Assembly: GCA_013112635.1 (NCBI GenBank)
Contig: JABFGF010000003.1
Coordinates: forward strand, 496,001 to 560,000
Direction of reading: 5' to 3'
DNA: 64,000 nucleotides
Source of the DNA: Calditrichota bacterium
Lineage (GTDB): Bacteria; Calditrichota; Calditrichia; Calditrichales; J004
Positions 46,537-56,672 of the stretch are shown piece after piece (the stretch's first letter is position 1; every line of letters begins with the position of its first letter). Under the pieces are notes generated by a model that was not told the origin of the DNA, did no database searches, and saw nothing but the letters and a program-made list of their open reading frames with translations. Both the position numbers and the translations under genes were made by a program.

Positions 46537-49500
46537 ATGCGCAATTCTATTAAATCCATCCTGGCATTTTTAAGTATTATTTTTTTCTTGTTTATCTCCT
46601 GCGAAAAAACAGACACGGCAAAAATCTCTGAAGAAATTGATATGGAGACAGCAAAAACAATCAGCCATTTACCGCTGGAGGTGATGGAGCCAGATGGGTT
46701 AATTAAAATCCGTTTTGTAAACCCAGTGGTTGATGAGAAAAAAATTGGTGCGTCCGATCTTGAAGATGTCTTTGAATTTGACCCTGCTATTGAGGGTGCT
46801 TTATCCTGGCAAGATAAGAGGACTTTGGTTTTGAAGCCCACATCCGGGTTAATTGCACATGAAAACTATAGCGGCTCAATTGTCCTGGAAAATGTGGATG
46901 CCGATAAGTTTAAAGGAATGGAGCCGGTAAATTTTGAGTTTCGCGTTGCCGGCCAGGAATTGACTTCGTTTGATGGTGATTTTGAGCTGGCAGAAAAAGG
47001 CAATCCTAAAAAAGTTTATTATGCCGGAACAATAAATTTCGCATTAAATGCAGATCCTAAAGTGATTGGACAATATTTAATTATTAAAAAAGGAGGCGTC
47101 AAAGTTGGGGTTAAAGTTGAAGCCGGATCAGGAACAAACCAAATCACTTTTAAAACGGATATAATTACCCGCAATAACATTGAAAAGAATTTTAGAATAG
47201 AGTTAATAAACGAGGAACTTAAGCTGCCTTCAGCTTTTTTTAGGGAAATTAAATTAGCCGCTCTTCAGGATTTAAGAATCAACAATATTAAAAAGGATGA
47301 AAGCGGTGGACAGCCCCGCGTAAAAATTGATTTTTCTGATGAGTTGGACAGAGAGCAAAATATTGATGGTTTTATTTCGATTGAACCAAAAATTGATTTC
47401 ACCTTTCGCAAAATGGGAAAATCAGTTCTAATCAATGCGCCTTTTGAATATGGCAAAACATACACTTTTGATGTACAGAAAGGAATCGCCAGCAAATGGG
47501 CCACAAAAACCAAAACACTTTTTCATGAAATCATTACTTTTGAAGATTTACTGCCGGAAATCAAATTCTCCAAAAGCGGCGTTTTCCTGCCATCTACTAA
47601 TCTACAAAAAGTTGCTTTTATGTCTGTGAACGTACGACGGGTAGAAATAAGTGTAACCCAGGTTTTCGAAAATAATATTGGACAATTTCTGCAAGAGGGC
47701 AATCTTGATGGTAATAAAAATCGAAATAATCGGTTTTGGGGTATCGAACGTGTTGGTGTAACACTTGCCACGCAAGATTTGGAAATCGGAGATACAAAAA
47801 ATCGCTGGCTGCAACACGAAGTTGATTTGAGTAATCTTATCAAACCTACTATGAAAGGTTTATTCATCCTTTCACTGCGATTTGAACGAAATGATATGAT
47901 TTGGGACAGCAATGCAAACAGCGAATATTCCTCTTACAGAAACCGCCGTAACCGCTATGGTGATCCAGGATCCTATTATTATATAAACAATAAAGGGCGC
48001 ATTTTTAAGCCGGTTATTTTATCAGATATTGGCCTGACCTATAAAAAGCTGGATGGAAAAGCCATTGTTTATGCTACAAACCTGTTAAACACAGATCCGC
48101 TGGAAAATGTAAAAATCAGACTACGTACCTATCAAAACCAGGTAATTGCTGAACGAGTGACAAACAACAGTGGTATTGCCGAATTTGAAAAGACAGACAA
48201 GACAGTTTTTTATATCGAAGGCGAACGCGACGGGCAACAGAGCATAATTAAAATTAATGAAATGGCATGGAATATTTCCAATTTTGATGTGAGTGGAAAA
48301 CAAAGAAGCAGTGGCGGGATAAATGCTTTTACATTTACAGAACGGGGTGTTTACAGGCCGGGTGATACTGTAAATGTTTCAATTATTGTGCGTAATAAAT
48401 CCGGCACTTTTCCGGATGACCATCCCGTAACAATGAAAATTAAAAATCCTTTAGACCAGCTTGTCCATACAAAAACCCTTAAAAAGGCCAAAGATGGATT
48501 CTATTCTTTCCGTTTTAATACAAGCCCGCAAGACCCAACAGGGAATTATAATGCTCAGTTTTCCACGGGTGGTGCTAACTTTGCGCATACTGTAAAAATT
48601 GAAACAGTTGTACCCGAGCGACTGAAAATAAAACTGGAAACATCCCCAGAGAAAATAACTTTTGAACAAAGGAAACTGAATCTGGATATTCAGACAAATT
48701 ACCTGTTTGGCAATCCTGCTGCAAACCTGGAAACAAATGTCAACGTTACTGTTCGTGATGTGCCGGTTTCATTTGCAAAGTATCCTGGATTTACTTTTAA
48801 GGCCGCACATACATCTTTCCAGGAAATTGATCAAAATGTTTCGCGCAAAAAGCTGGATGCGAACGGCCATTTAAACATCAACTGGAAGGCGCCCGATTTT
48901 AGCAAAGCACCTGGCCTGTTGAGAGCAAGTTTTAATGTAAAGGTTTTTGAAAAAGGCGGACGGTTTGCACAAAAAGACATCAGTGTTCCCATAGAGCCTT
49001 TCAAATATTTTGTAGGAGCCCAAAAGCCGGATTTAAAATGGGGTTATGCCCGAATAGGCAGAGATATAGAAATTCCTGTCATCCTTGTAAATAATGAAGG
49101 ACAAAGTGTTTCCGGCAAACCATTGAGATACAAAATCTACAGAAATGAACGTTATTGGTGGTGGGAATACAACAGCCGCGATCAATACCGTATGCGTTAT
49201 AAGTCCGACAGCAGCACCGATCTTGAAAAAGAAGGTCAGCTTATCTCCGGTACGATGCCAACCATTTTAACCTATAAACCCGAAGAGAGCGGGCAGTATT
49301 TGGTTGAAGTTTATGATGATTCTCCCGGCGGACATGTAACATCATTTTTTATTAGCGCCTATCGTTGGGGCGAAAATCCTGAACAACAGAAAAATGCCGG
49401 TACGCTTGTTTTAAAAACGGACAAAGAAAAATATGCACCGGGCGATGAAGCGGTGGTCACATTTCCTGTGCCGGAAAAAGGTGCAGCTTTGGTGACAGTT

Positions 49501-52044
49501 GAAAAAGGGCGTGACGTTTTGACAAGTACATGGCATAAATTGGAAAAAGGAAAAAATGAGCTGAGTATAAATATTTCTGTTACAGAAAAAATGCTGCCTA
49601 CAGCTTACGTCTCGGTCTCGGTAATCCAGCCGCATAGCGAAACGACCAATGACCGGCCAATCCGCACATACGGCGTTGTTCCCTTAAATGTGGCCGATCC
49701 TGCAACAGAACAGGAAGTTTTTATCAAGATGGGTGACGAGCTGGAAACAGGCAAACCTTTTGAGGTAGAAATCCAGACAGCAGATAAAAACCAAACCCAA
49801 TTTACTGTGGCAGTGGTTGATGAAGGTTTGCTGCAACTTACCCGCTTTAAAACACCTGAGCCCTGGAAACATTTTTACAGCAAAGAGCGGCTTGGCGTTT
49901 TGACCTATGACTTATATGGCCATATTCTCGGTGCCAACCATGGTGATATTTTCCGTACTTTTTCCATTGGTGGTGGCATGGAAATGGATAAAATGAGTGC
50001 TGAGGAAGATGAAGATAAAACAGCTAAGCGTTTTAAAGCCGTCTCAATGTTTGAGGGACCGTTGCAAACAGACAGAAACGGTCATGCAAAAGTAAGTTTT
50101 AAAATGCCGGATTATATCGGGGCAGTGCGGGTGATGGTTGTTGCAGCAAATAACGCACGTTATGGTAACACAGAAAAAACTGTTCCGGTTAAATCGGATC
50201 TTATGCTGATGCCAACACTTCCCCGTGTTCTTGGCCCGGAAGATGAAATCAGTGTTCCGGTAACTGTTTTTCCCATGAGGGAAAACCTGGGAGATACAAA
50301 AGTGACGCTGGAAGTGGATGGCCCGATCGAAGTAATGGGAGCAATTAGCCAGCAATTAAACTTTGCAAAACCTGAAGACAAAGACCTGCTTTTCAAGATT
50401 AAGGCAAAGGCCGGAGTCGGTATTGCCGCAATCAAAATAACGGCAAAGTCGTCCAGGGCCAGTGCAGAATATGAAACAGAAATCCAGGTTCGTACATCAT
50501 CGGATATGGAATATTTGACTGAGGAAAAGACCGTTAAACCCGGTGATAAACTGACTATGAATATCCCTGGAAATGGCATCGCCGGAAGCAACCAGGCAAC
50601 TCTTACAATCCGCCGTACCAAAGATTTGAATTTTGGCAAACGCTTGTACCGCCTGATCCGCTACCCTTATGGCTGTATTGAGCAGACCACATCATCGATC
50701 TTTCCGCAATTATATCTTGAAAAGTTCATACCAAAATCATCCCTTGCAAAAAAAGATATTGATGATAATATCAACAAGGGCATTAAAAGGCTACGCAAGT
50801 TTAAGCTACCGTCGGGTGCATTTGGCTATTGGCCAGGTGCCAAAACACCAAGCATGTGGGGTACAAATTATGCGGGTCATTTTATGATTGAAGCCAAACG
50901 CAAGGGGTATCATGTGCCGGATGATTTGATGAATGACTGGATAAAGTTTCAGAAATCGCAGGCTTTGCTTACATCAGGAAATATAAAAACCCGTATTTAC
51001 AGATTGTACCTTCTTGCGCTTGCAGGTGAGCCCATTATAGGCCCAATGAACCTGATTCGTGAATCCAGTTTATCTGCACTTAAAGATGTTGAGCGTTGGA
51101 TGCTGGCCTCGGCATATAAATTGGCGGGCGTTGAAAGTGAAGCAAATACAATCCTGAAATCTACAGGATTTTTTGTAAAGCTTTACCGTGAATTTTCCGG
51201 GACGTATGGTTCCAGTGATCGAGACAAAGCGATGATTCTGGATCAGGTAGTTCAGTTTCAGCAATATGAAAGGGCTAATAAACTGGTAGATGAACTGGCA
51301 ACTTTATTAAGGTCAAAGTCGTGGCTTTCTACCCAGGAGAGTGCATTTATTTTACTTGCCATGGGCAAATATTTAAATGCAACAAGCACCGACGATCAAA
51401 AACCAATTTCTGGAAAAGTTACGCTGCCAACTGGTGAAAAGGTAGCTTTCAATTTTGAGGGGGCAACATTTGATTTGCCGGTTGAAGAAGGATTTGGTGA
51501 TAATCTTTCTATCGAGTTGGACAATTCGACTAAGGCCAAACGTGTTTTTGCAATATTAAACTGGAGTGGACAGCCTTTAAAAAGCACTCAGAAGGATGAA
51601 TCGAAAAACCTGGAACTTGACATTCAATGGTTGGATGAATCTGGCAGAGTTATAAACCCGGCAAATGTAAAACAGGGTACAACTTTTTGGGGGCGTTATA
51701 GTGTAAAAGTGCAAAACAGCCGTTTGACTGTAGAAGAATTAGCCTTGACCCAAATTCTCCCTGCCGGCTGGGAAATTGAAAACCTGCGTCTCAATCAATC
51801 GGATCTGCCATCTTGGACCAGAAATTATAAACTAAAAAAAGCGGAATATGAAGATATTCGTGATGACCGGATTAGCTGGTTTTTCGATCAGCGAGGGTAT
51901 GAAAAACAAAAAGATTTTCTGGTAAAAATAAATGCTGTTACCGTTGGTGAATTTTTCTTGCCGGGTGCAACTTTCAACGCCATGTATGACAATGAATACC
52001 GGGCAACCAAATCCGGCAAAACGGTTGTTGTGACTGGAAGGTAA
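46537..52044 (+). CDS. Alpha-2-macroglobulin family lipoprotein (bacterial protease trap)
   Basis: 1835 residues from the ATG at 46537, chosen because it gives a lipoprotein signal ending FISC (Cys20). Macroglobulin-like domains fill the first half, a MG7/bait-type middle follows (TFTERGVYRPGDTV, VRVMVVAANNARYGN) and the thioester motif is GCIEQTT with Cys1380. The helical complement-like domain surrounds and follows it. Traps proteases that enter the periplasm by covalent linkage. In E. coli the similar yfhM gene is next to pbpC; here the convergent neighbour is a class D beta-lactamase-like gene instead. Closed by a clear terminator. Confidence 0.95.
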   Translation: MRNSIKSILAFLSIIFFLFISCEKTDTAKISEEIDMETAKTISHLPLEVMEPDGLIKIRFVNPVVDEKKIGASDLEDVFEFDPAIEGALSWQDKRTLVLKPTSGLIAHENYSGSIVLENVDADKFKGMEPVNFEFRVAGQELTSFDGDFELAEKGNPKKVYYAGTINFALNADPKVIGQYLIIKKGGVKVGVKVEAGSGTNQITFKTDIITRNNIEKNFRIELINEELKLPSAFFREIKLAALQDLRINNIKKDESGGQPRVKIDFSDELDREQNIDGFISIEPKIDFTFRKMGKSVLINAPFEYGKTYTFDVQKGIASKWATKTKTLFHEIITFEDLLPEIKFSKSGVFLPSTNLQKVAFMSVNVRRVEISVTQVFENNIGQFLQEGNLDGNKNRNNRFWGIERVGVTLATQDLEIGDTKNRWLQHEVDLSNLIKPTMKGLFILSLRFERNDMIWDSNANSEYSSYRNRRNRYGDPGSYYYINNKGRIFKPVILSDIGLTYKKLDGKAIVYATNLLNTDPLENVKIRLRTYQNQVIAERVTNNSGIAEFEKTDKTVFYIEGERDGQQSIIKINEMAWNISNFDVSGKQRSSGGINAFTFTERGVYRPGDTVNVSIIVRNKSGTFPDDHPVTMKIKNPLDQLVHTKTLKKAKDGFYSFRFNTSPQDPTGNYNAQFSTGGANFAHTVKIETVVPERLKIKLETSPEKITFEQRKLNLDIQTNYLFGNPAANLETNVNVTVRDVPVSFAKYPGFTFKAAHTSFQEIDQNVSRKKLDANGHLNINWKAPDFSKAPGLLRASFNVKVFEKGGRFAQKDISVPIEPFKYFVGAQKPDLKWGYARIGRDIEIPVILVNNEGQSVSGKPLRYKIYRNERYWWWEYNSRDQYRMRYKSDSSTDLEKEGQLISGTMPTILTYKPEESGQYLVEVYDDSPGGHVTSFFISAYRWGENPEQQKNAGTLVLKTDKEKYAPGDEAVVTFPVPEKGAALVTVEKGRDVLTSTWHKLEKGKNELSINISVTEKMLPTAYVSVSVIQPHSETTNDRPIRTYGVVPLNVADPATEQEVFIKMGDELETGKPFEVEIQTADKNQTQFTVAVVDEGLLQLTRFKTPEPWKHFYSKERLGVLTYDLYGHILGANHGDIFRTFSIGGGMEMDKMSAEEDEDKTAKRFKAVSMFEGPLQTDRNGHAKVSFKMPDYIGAVRVMVVAANNARYGNTEKTVPVKSDLMLMPTLPRVLGPEDEISVPVTVFPMRENLGDTKVTLEVDGPIEVMGAISQQLNFAKPEDKDLLFKIKAKAGVGIAAIKITAKSSRASAEYETEIQVRTSSDMEYLTEEKTVKPGDKLTMNIPGNGIAGSNQATLTIRRTKDLNFGKRLYRLIRYPYGCIEQTTSSIFPQLYLEKFIPKSSLAKKDIDDNINKGIKRLRKFKLPSGAFGYWPGAKTPSMWGTNYAGHFMIEAKRKGYHVPDDLMNDWIKFQKSQALLTSGNIKTRIYRLYLLALAGEPIIGPMNLIRESSLSALKDVERWMLASAYKLAGVESEANTILKSTGFFVKLYREFSGTYGSSDRDKAMILDQVVQFQQYERANKLVDELATLLRSKSWLSTQESAFILLAMGKYLNATSTDDQKPISGKVTLPTGEKVAFNFEGATFDLPVEEGFGDNLSIELDNSTKAKRVFAILNWSGQPLKSTQKDESKNLELDIQWLDESGRVINPANVKQGTTFWGRYSVKVQNSRLTVEELALTQILPAGWEIENLRLNQSDLPSWTRNYKLKKAEYEDIRDDRISWFFDQRGYEKQKDFLVKINAVTVGEFFLPGATFNAMYDNEYRATKSGKTVVVTGR

Positions 52045-52056
52045 AAGTTGATTATC

Positions 52057-52093
52057 GATGCCATCCGACAGCGGTAGGATGGCATCCTTTTTT
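52057..52093 (+). terminator. Intrinsic terminator after the alpha-2-macroglobulin gene
   Basis: Perfect 10-bp stem GATGCCATCC (52057-52066) with GGATGGCATC (52077-52086), a 10-base loop and six T's. The arm shares GATGCCATC with the hairpin before valS. Confidence 0.88.
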
Positions 52094-52153
52094 GAGGATT
52101 TTACTGTTAAACAACCTGACTTTTTTGCATCAAGGGTAAAAAAGTCGAAAAAA

Positions 52154-52933
52154 TTAATCCAGTCCAAAAATCTCAAAAGTAATTTTGCGGCGCTTCTTTC
52201 CATCTTCATTATTTCTAATATCAATATTCATGGCAAAAAAGAAAACGTTGTCATCTTTTTCCAGCCAGCCCACATACCAGCCAATTTGTGGATTAAAACG
52301 AATCGCCCAACCCGTTTTTGCATGTAGTGTATAATCCTCTTTTTTCTTGCGGATTGTAATTTCTTTTACAATATCCATCGACCTTTGAGAAAAAGGAAGT
52401 TGGTTAAGGTATAATTTTTTTAAAAGTTCAATTTGTTGTTTTGGCGTAATACGAATGCCGCCATCCAGCCAAAAGCGGTCTATACCACCGGAAATATTCC
52501 GGTTGCCATAACCCACACTATCAATCCAAAACTGCATTCTCTCTTCACCAATACGGCGGGCACATTCCTGGTAAAACCAAACAGCAGAATGCTCAATGGC
52601 ACTGCTAAGATTGTGGTCACTTTCCCAATTTTTTAAAAACTTTTTTTTGCCATCCCACTTAAAAGTTTCATTTTCATCTTTAACAACTCCTTCTTCCAGA
52701 ATAACGAGGGAGTTGAAAATTTTAAATGTTGAAGCAGGGATTGCAGCACTATCTGCCCGGGATGGATTATGGATTGTAAAATTACCGGCGTTTAGATCGT
52801 ACAAGGCAAAAGTTCCTGTGGCGTTGTATTTTTTAAAAACAGCAGCTATTTGATCCGGACTAATGGCTTTTGATCTTTCTGCTGCTATGCTAAAAAGATT
52901 ACTTACAAAGAGTAAAAGAAAAACCTTTTTCAT
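52154..52933 (-). CDS. Class D (OXA-type) beta-lactamase-like serine hydrolase
   Basis: 259 residues with a signal peptide (to about Ala18). All class D motifs are present in order: STFK (Ser68-Lys71), SAV (116-118), YGN (142-144), FWLDGGIRI (with the conserved Trp) and KTG (206-208). The spacing fits a full, working class D enzyme that acylates on Ser68 and deacylates by a carboxylated Lys71. The natural substrate may be a beta-lactam or peptidoglycan-derived; some OXA-like proteins are BlaR1/MecR1-type sensors, but no membrane or metalloprotease part is present. Convergent with the alpha-2-macroglobulin gene. Confidence 0.93.
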   Translation of the reverse strand: MKKVFLLLFVSNLFSIAAERSKAISPDQIAAVFKKYNATGTFALYDLNAGNFTIHNPSRADSAAIPASTFKIFNSLVILEEGVVKDENETFKWDGKKKFLKNWESDHNLSSAIEHSAVWFYQECARRIGEERMQFWIDSVGYGNRNISGGIDRFWLDGGIRITPKQQIELLKKLYLNQLPFSQRSMDIVKEITIRKKKEDYTLHAKTGWAIRFNPQIGWYVGWLEKDDNVFFFAMNIDIRNNEDGKKRRKITFEIFGLD

Positions 52934-53097
52934 TTATTCACCTCAAAAATATTTTCTGTTCCAGATTGCAAAATTTTAATATTTCCAAATATATTTATTT
53001 TTAGGTTAATTTGTTTCTATTCTTTTAAAATAATACAGAAATAAATTTAGCATTTAATGCCGTTCAATCTAAAAATATATACTAAACAGGTATAAAA

Positions 53098-53376
53098 ATG
53101 GAAGAGAAAATTTTGACCTTGCATCCACAAGGCAAACAAGGTGTCAACATTCTCAAACGGCGGTACGATCAAATAAAAGATGATATTTTAAAAGTACTCG
53201 AAAATGAGGATGAGGTGACTTACCAGTATTTAAGCGATAAACTGGTCCATGAAATGTCAGATTCATTTGATGGTAAAGTTGTTTGGTATGTTGTAACTGT
53301 AAAGCAAGATTTAGAGGCGCGTGGAATTATTGAGCGAGTCCCCGGAACAAGCCCGCATAAAATCCGAATAAAATAG
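53098..53376 (+). CDS. DUF6958 family protein
   Basis: 92 residues; LHPQGKQGVNI at the start and DLEARGIIERVPGTSPHKIRI at the end are family-like, and the middle is a winged-helix-like fold. Unknown function, presumably DNA-binding. It precedes the alpha/beta hydrolase by four bases and is probably co-transcribed with it. Confidence 0.78.
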   Translation: MEEKILTLHPQGKQGVNILKRRYDQIKDDILKVLENEDEVTYQYLSDKLVHEMSDSFDGKVVWYVVTVKQDLEARGIIERVPGTSPHKIRIK

Positions 53377-53380
53377 GCTT

Positions 53381-54175
53381 ATGAAAGAACAAACTTATAA
53401 TTTTAATTATAAAAATTTTGATTTAGAAGTTTCCTGTTTTGTACGACCGGGAGGTTCATCAACACTTCTATTTCTACATGGTCTGGGTTGTGCCAAAAAT
53501 GACTTCTATGGCGCTACCCAAAATCAATATTTAAAAGAGATGACTTTGATTGGGATTGATTTTCCAGGTTGTGGCAATTCTTCTTATCCGGAAAAGGCCC
53601 GATTTGGAATTGATGATCTTGTAAATATAACTGATCTTGTGCTGGACAAATTAAACCCTGGAAAGATTGTGGTTTTAGGCCACAGTATGGGCGGTCTGGT
53701 TGGGCTGTTATTTACAGAAAAGTTTCCTGCAAAAGTTACGGCATTTATAAATGTTGAAGGAAATTTGGCAGGTAGTGATTGTTTTTTTTCACGCAAAGTT
53801 GCAGGAATGGAGAGAGGCGAATTTATAAACCATGCTTTTGAAAAATATATTTTTCGTGTAAAAATAAACCAAAATAAAGGTTTGCAGGAGCATGCTAAAA
53901 TATTAAAAAAATATGCCAGCGCCGCAGCTATGCGTGATGTATGTCCAACCTTGGTAAGTTATTCTGAAGAAGAAGATGTGCTAAAACGGTTTTTAGATTT
54001 GAGAATGCCTGTCCAGTTTATTTATGGGTCGCAAAACAATAAATTGCCATATTTACCAGCTTTAAAAAACTCTCATTGCAAGATTGATGAAATAAGTAGC
54101 AGCGGACATTTTCCCTTCTATGAAAATCCTGATCTGTTTTATGAAGTAATTGCAAAATTTATAAAAATGAAGTGA
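53381..54175 (+). CDS. Alpha/beta hydrolase
   Basis: 264 residues: oxyanion-type HGLGCAKNDF, nucleophile elbow GHSMGG, and the C-terminal His in SSSGHFPFYENP. No signal peptide, so cytoplasmic. The substrate is not readable. In one transcript with the DUF6958 gene. Confidence 0.88.
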   Translation: MKEQTYNFNYKNFDLEVSCFVRPGGSSTLLFLHGLGCAKNDFYGATQNQYLKEMTLIGIDFPGCGNSSYPEKARFGIDDLVNITDLVLDKLNPGKIVVLGHSMGGLVGLLFTEKFPAKVTAFINVEGNLAGSDCFFSRKVAGMERGEFINHAFEKYIFRVKINQNKGLQEHAKILKKYASAAAMRDVCPTLVSYSEEEDVLKRFLDLRMPVQFIYGSQNNKLPYLPALKNSHCKIDEISSSGHFPFYENPDLFYEVIAKFIKMK

Positions 54176-54460
54176 TGCGGTGATGAATGTTTTAAATCAT
54201 ATTTCCGCTTCATTTTGTTATTAATTTTTTCGATTCACTATTGCATAAACATTGCTCGTTTAATATTTACGATTATTATAAATAAATTCGTTATATAATT
54301 CTGATAGATAAAAATCATTAGAGCCGGAAATATCTTAATGTAGTTTAAGCTTCGTTCTACTTCCAACTCCAAAAAAAAAATACCAAAATAATGGATTGGC
54401 TTTTAAAGCCGAATACCTGTTTATTATTGTATTTAACAAAAAACCAACATTAAAGATTAC
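54176..54460. other. Intergenic region before the KaiB-like gene
   Basis: 285 AT-rich bases with a run of ten A's near 54371. The only structure I see is a short palindrome, GGCTTTTAAAGCC (54398-54410). No RNA gene and no sigma-54 box. The promoter of the KaiB-like gene must lie here. Confidence 0.5.
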
Positions 54461-54754
54461 ATGAAAAATATTGTAGAATTGAGTCTTTATGTAAATGGCA
54501 TGAACTCAAACAGCAACACCATCTACACTCGCTTAACAAAACAATGCGAAGACCAGTTTGGTACAGATTATTCACTAAATCTGTACGATTTAAAAAAAGA
54601 CCCGGCCGCAGCAGTAAACCAAAATATTATGGCCACCCCTACCTTAATTCGTATTTCGCCGCTTCCCCAATTGCGTGTTACAGGAAACCTGACAAATATG
54701 AGAAATGTAATGTTGGCCTTAAAACTCCTACCCGGAAAAATAAAAGGATTTTAA
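54461..54754 (+). CDS. KaiB-like protein
   Basis: 97 residues, thioredoxin-like KaiB fold. LSLYVNGMNSNSNTIYTRL opens the first strand and helix, LNLYDLKKDPAAA the second half, then IMATPTLIRISPLPQLRVTG carrying the ATPTL and P.P motifs typical of KaiB. No CxxC. In cyanobacteria KaiB binds KaiC and the SasA/CikA kinases; no kaiC is seen in this window. The stop is followed at once by the ATG of the next gene, which is a two-component protein, so the pair is surely one unit. Confidence 0.88.
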   Translation: MKNIVELSLYVNGMNSNSNTIYTRLTKQCEDQFGTDYSLNLYDLKKDPAAAVNQNIMATPTLIRISPLPQLRVTGNLTNMRNVMLALKLLPGKIKGF

Positions 54755-56566
54755 ATGATTCCGGAAAAACTAAATATATTGCAAATCGGCAATGATGCCG
54801 AAGACAATGCTTTTCTAAAATCAATCCTGAAACAAGAAGAACAAATTGATATAAAACTGTCCTGGAAAAAAAACCTAAAAGATGGTATTAAGTTTTGCAA
54901 AGGACTTAAAAATAAAGTTGATATTGTTTTACTGGATTTGTTTTTACCTGATTGCGATGGCTTAGCTACGATAAAACTGTTTGCGAATACTTTGCCTCAA
55001 TTTCCTGTGATAATACTTGCTGGTTCTGAAGATGTTGGTATGGCCCGTGGCGCGCTGACATTCGGTGCGCAGGATTATATCATCAAGGGGCAATTTGAAC
55101 GAACATTACTTGTAAAATCCTTATTATATTCTATTGAGCGACAACGTTTAAAATTAAAATACAGGGATCAAAAAGAAGATCTTGAACAGATCGAGGATAA
55201 ATTACAAACTATTATAACAACCGATCTGGATGGAATTTTAATCATCGATCATAGAGGCCACATACGTTTTTCAAACCCTACTGCAGAAAAAATTATGGCA
55301 ATGCCGGCAAGCCGGTTAATTGGTGAGCTCTTTGGTATTCCGCTTTTGGGCGATAATAATATTGCAGAAATTGAGGTTCACTCTACTCAAAAAACACCAG
55401 TTCTGGTTGAGCTGCAAATGGTGGATATTAACTGGCGTGGCATGGATGCCTATTTGTGTACAATGCGTGATATCACCGAACAGCGCTCCACCGAAACAGC
55501 CATTAAGGAAAATGAAGAAAAATTTATGGCAGTAGCCGGCAGTTCCTCAGATGCAATCATCCATTTTGATGAATCGCAAAACATTGTTTTTATTAATTTT
55601 GCGGCCGAAGAGATTTTTGGAATACAAAAAAAAGATGTTCTTGAGATTGGTTTGCATTACGTTTTTAAAAATAATCCGGACTTGCTAAAAATTATTGATA
55701 ATTTAGGAACTGTTGCCAGCAAACAAATTTACCGGGATATAACCGGGTTTCGTGAAAATGAAGATTCCTTTCCGATGGAAGTTTCGTTGACCACATTTAA
55801 GAGGAAGGGCAAACGGCAGGTTGTTTGTATTATCCGTGATACTACAGAGCGCAGACGTGCTGAAAATGATTTGATGAAAACACGTCAGCAATTGGTAGAA
55901 ACCCAGGATGAGTTAAAAAGCAACAGGCAAAAACTGGTAGAAGTTGAAAAGCTGAATAGCGTGAAAGAATTGGCCGGCGCAATTTCACATGAATTTGCAC
56001 AACCTTTGCAAGCCTTGTACAACTATTTGCACTTAATCCAGAATGTGGAAGCACGCGATGAGTATTTTGAAAAATCACGCGAAATGCTAAACCGCATTTC
56101 AGAATTGACCACAAACCTGAAAAATATTACAACAATCCATAAAATGGATTATCTGGAATCAAAAATACTTGATCTTTTTGCCTCGAGTGAACCGGGAAGA
56201 AAAGTATTAAAATCCAAAATTTTAGTGGTTGATGATGAGCGGGAAATTCTTGAAACAATGATGGATATTTTTAAAAATGCCGGCTATTTGTGCAAAGGCG
56301 CCAGTGATGGTAAAGAAGCCTTCGAATTAATCCAAAACGAGGCTTTTGATTTAATTTTATGTGATGTTATGATGCCAAGGATGAACGGCGTGGATTTGTT
56401 AAGAAATATTAAACGAATAAAATATAAGACACAATTTATATTTTTAACGGGTTATGATATTCCTCTTGAATATGAGGAAATGGTGCATGAAGCAAACTAT
56501 ACAATCCAAAAACCTATATCATTTAATGACTTGTTAAACTATGTCGAAAACGCTTTATATAATTAA
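54755..56566 (+). CDS. REC-PAS-PAS-HisKA-REC protein without an ATPase domain
   Basis: 603 residues. N-terminal receiver (about 5-130) with Asp61 in LLDLFLPDCDG; PAS domains at about 150-245 and 255-365; a coiled coil to about 400; a phosphotransfer-type helix pair with His412 in AISHEFAQPLQALYNYLHL; a second receiver (about 485-603) with Asp537 in LILCDVMMPRMNG and the KPIS lysine. No HATPase domain (no N, G1 or G2 box) lies between the HisKA region and the last receiver. It may thus be a phosphorelay hub driven by a separate kinase, and the kinase could read the KaiB-like protein ahead of it. Confidence 0.85.
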   Translation: MIPEKLNILQIGNDAEDNAFLKSILKQEEQIDIKLSWKKNLKDGIKFCKGLKNKVDIVLLDLFLPDCDGLATIKLFANTLPQFPVIILAGSEDVGMARGALTFGAQDYIIKGQFERTLLVKSLLYSIERQRLKLKYRDQKEDLEQIEDKLQTIITTDLDGILIIDHRGHIRFSNPTAEKIMAMPASRLIGELFGIPLLGDNNIAEIEVHSTQKTPVLVELQMVDINWRGMDAYLCTMRDITEQRSTETAIKENEEKFMAVAGSSSDAIIHFDESQNIVFINFAAEEIFGIQKKDVLEIGLHYVFKNNPDLLKIIDNLGTVASKQIYRDITGFRENEDSFPMEVSLTTFKRKGKRQVVCIIRDTTERRRAENDLMKTRQQLVETQDELKSNRQKLVEVEKLNSVKELAGAISHEFAQPLQALYNYLHLIQNVEARDEYFEKSREMLNRISELTTNLKNITTIHKMDYLESKILDLFASSEPGRKVLKSKILVVDDEREILETMMDIFKNAGYLCKGASDGKEAFELIQNEAFDLILCDVMMPRMNGVDLLRNIKRIKYKTQFIFLTGYDIPLEYEEMVHEANYTIQKPISFNDLLNYVENALYN

Positions 56567-56672
56567 AGTCATTTTTATCTTAAAATATTAGAAACTAATG
56601 TTTAAAAGCATTTTTTTTTTTTGTAAATTAACAATTGCTAGTAATTAAAACCAAAGATTAGAGGAGTAAGAA

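Noticed and set aside
52154-52933. BlaR1/MecR1-type penicillin sensor
   Set aside because: There is only one signal peptide and no membrane metalloprotease part; length and motifs fit a plain class D enzyme.
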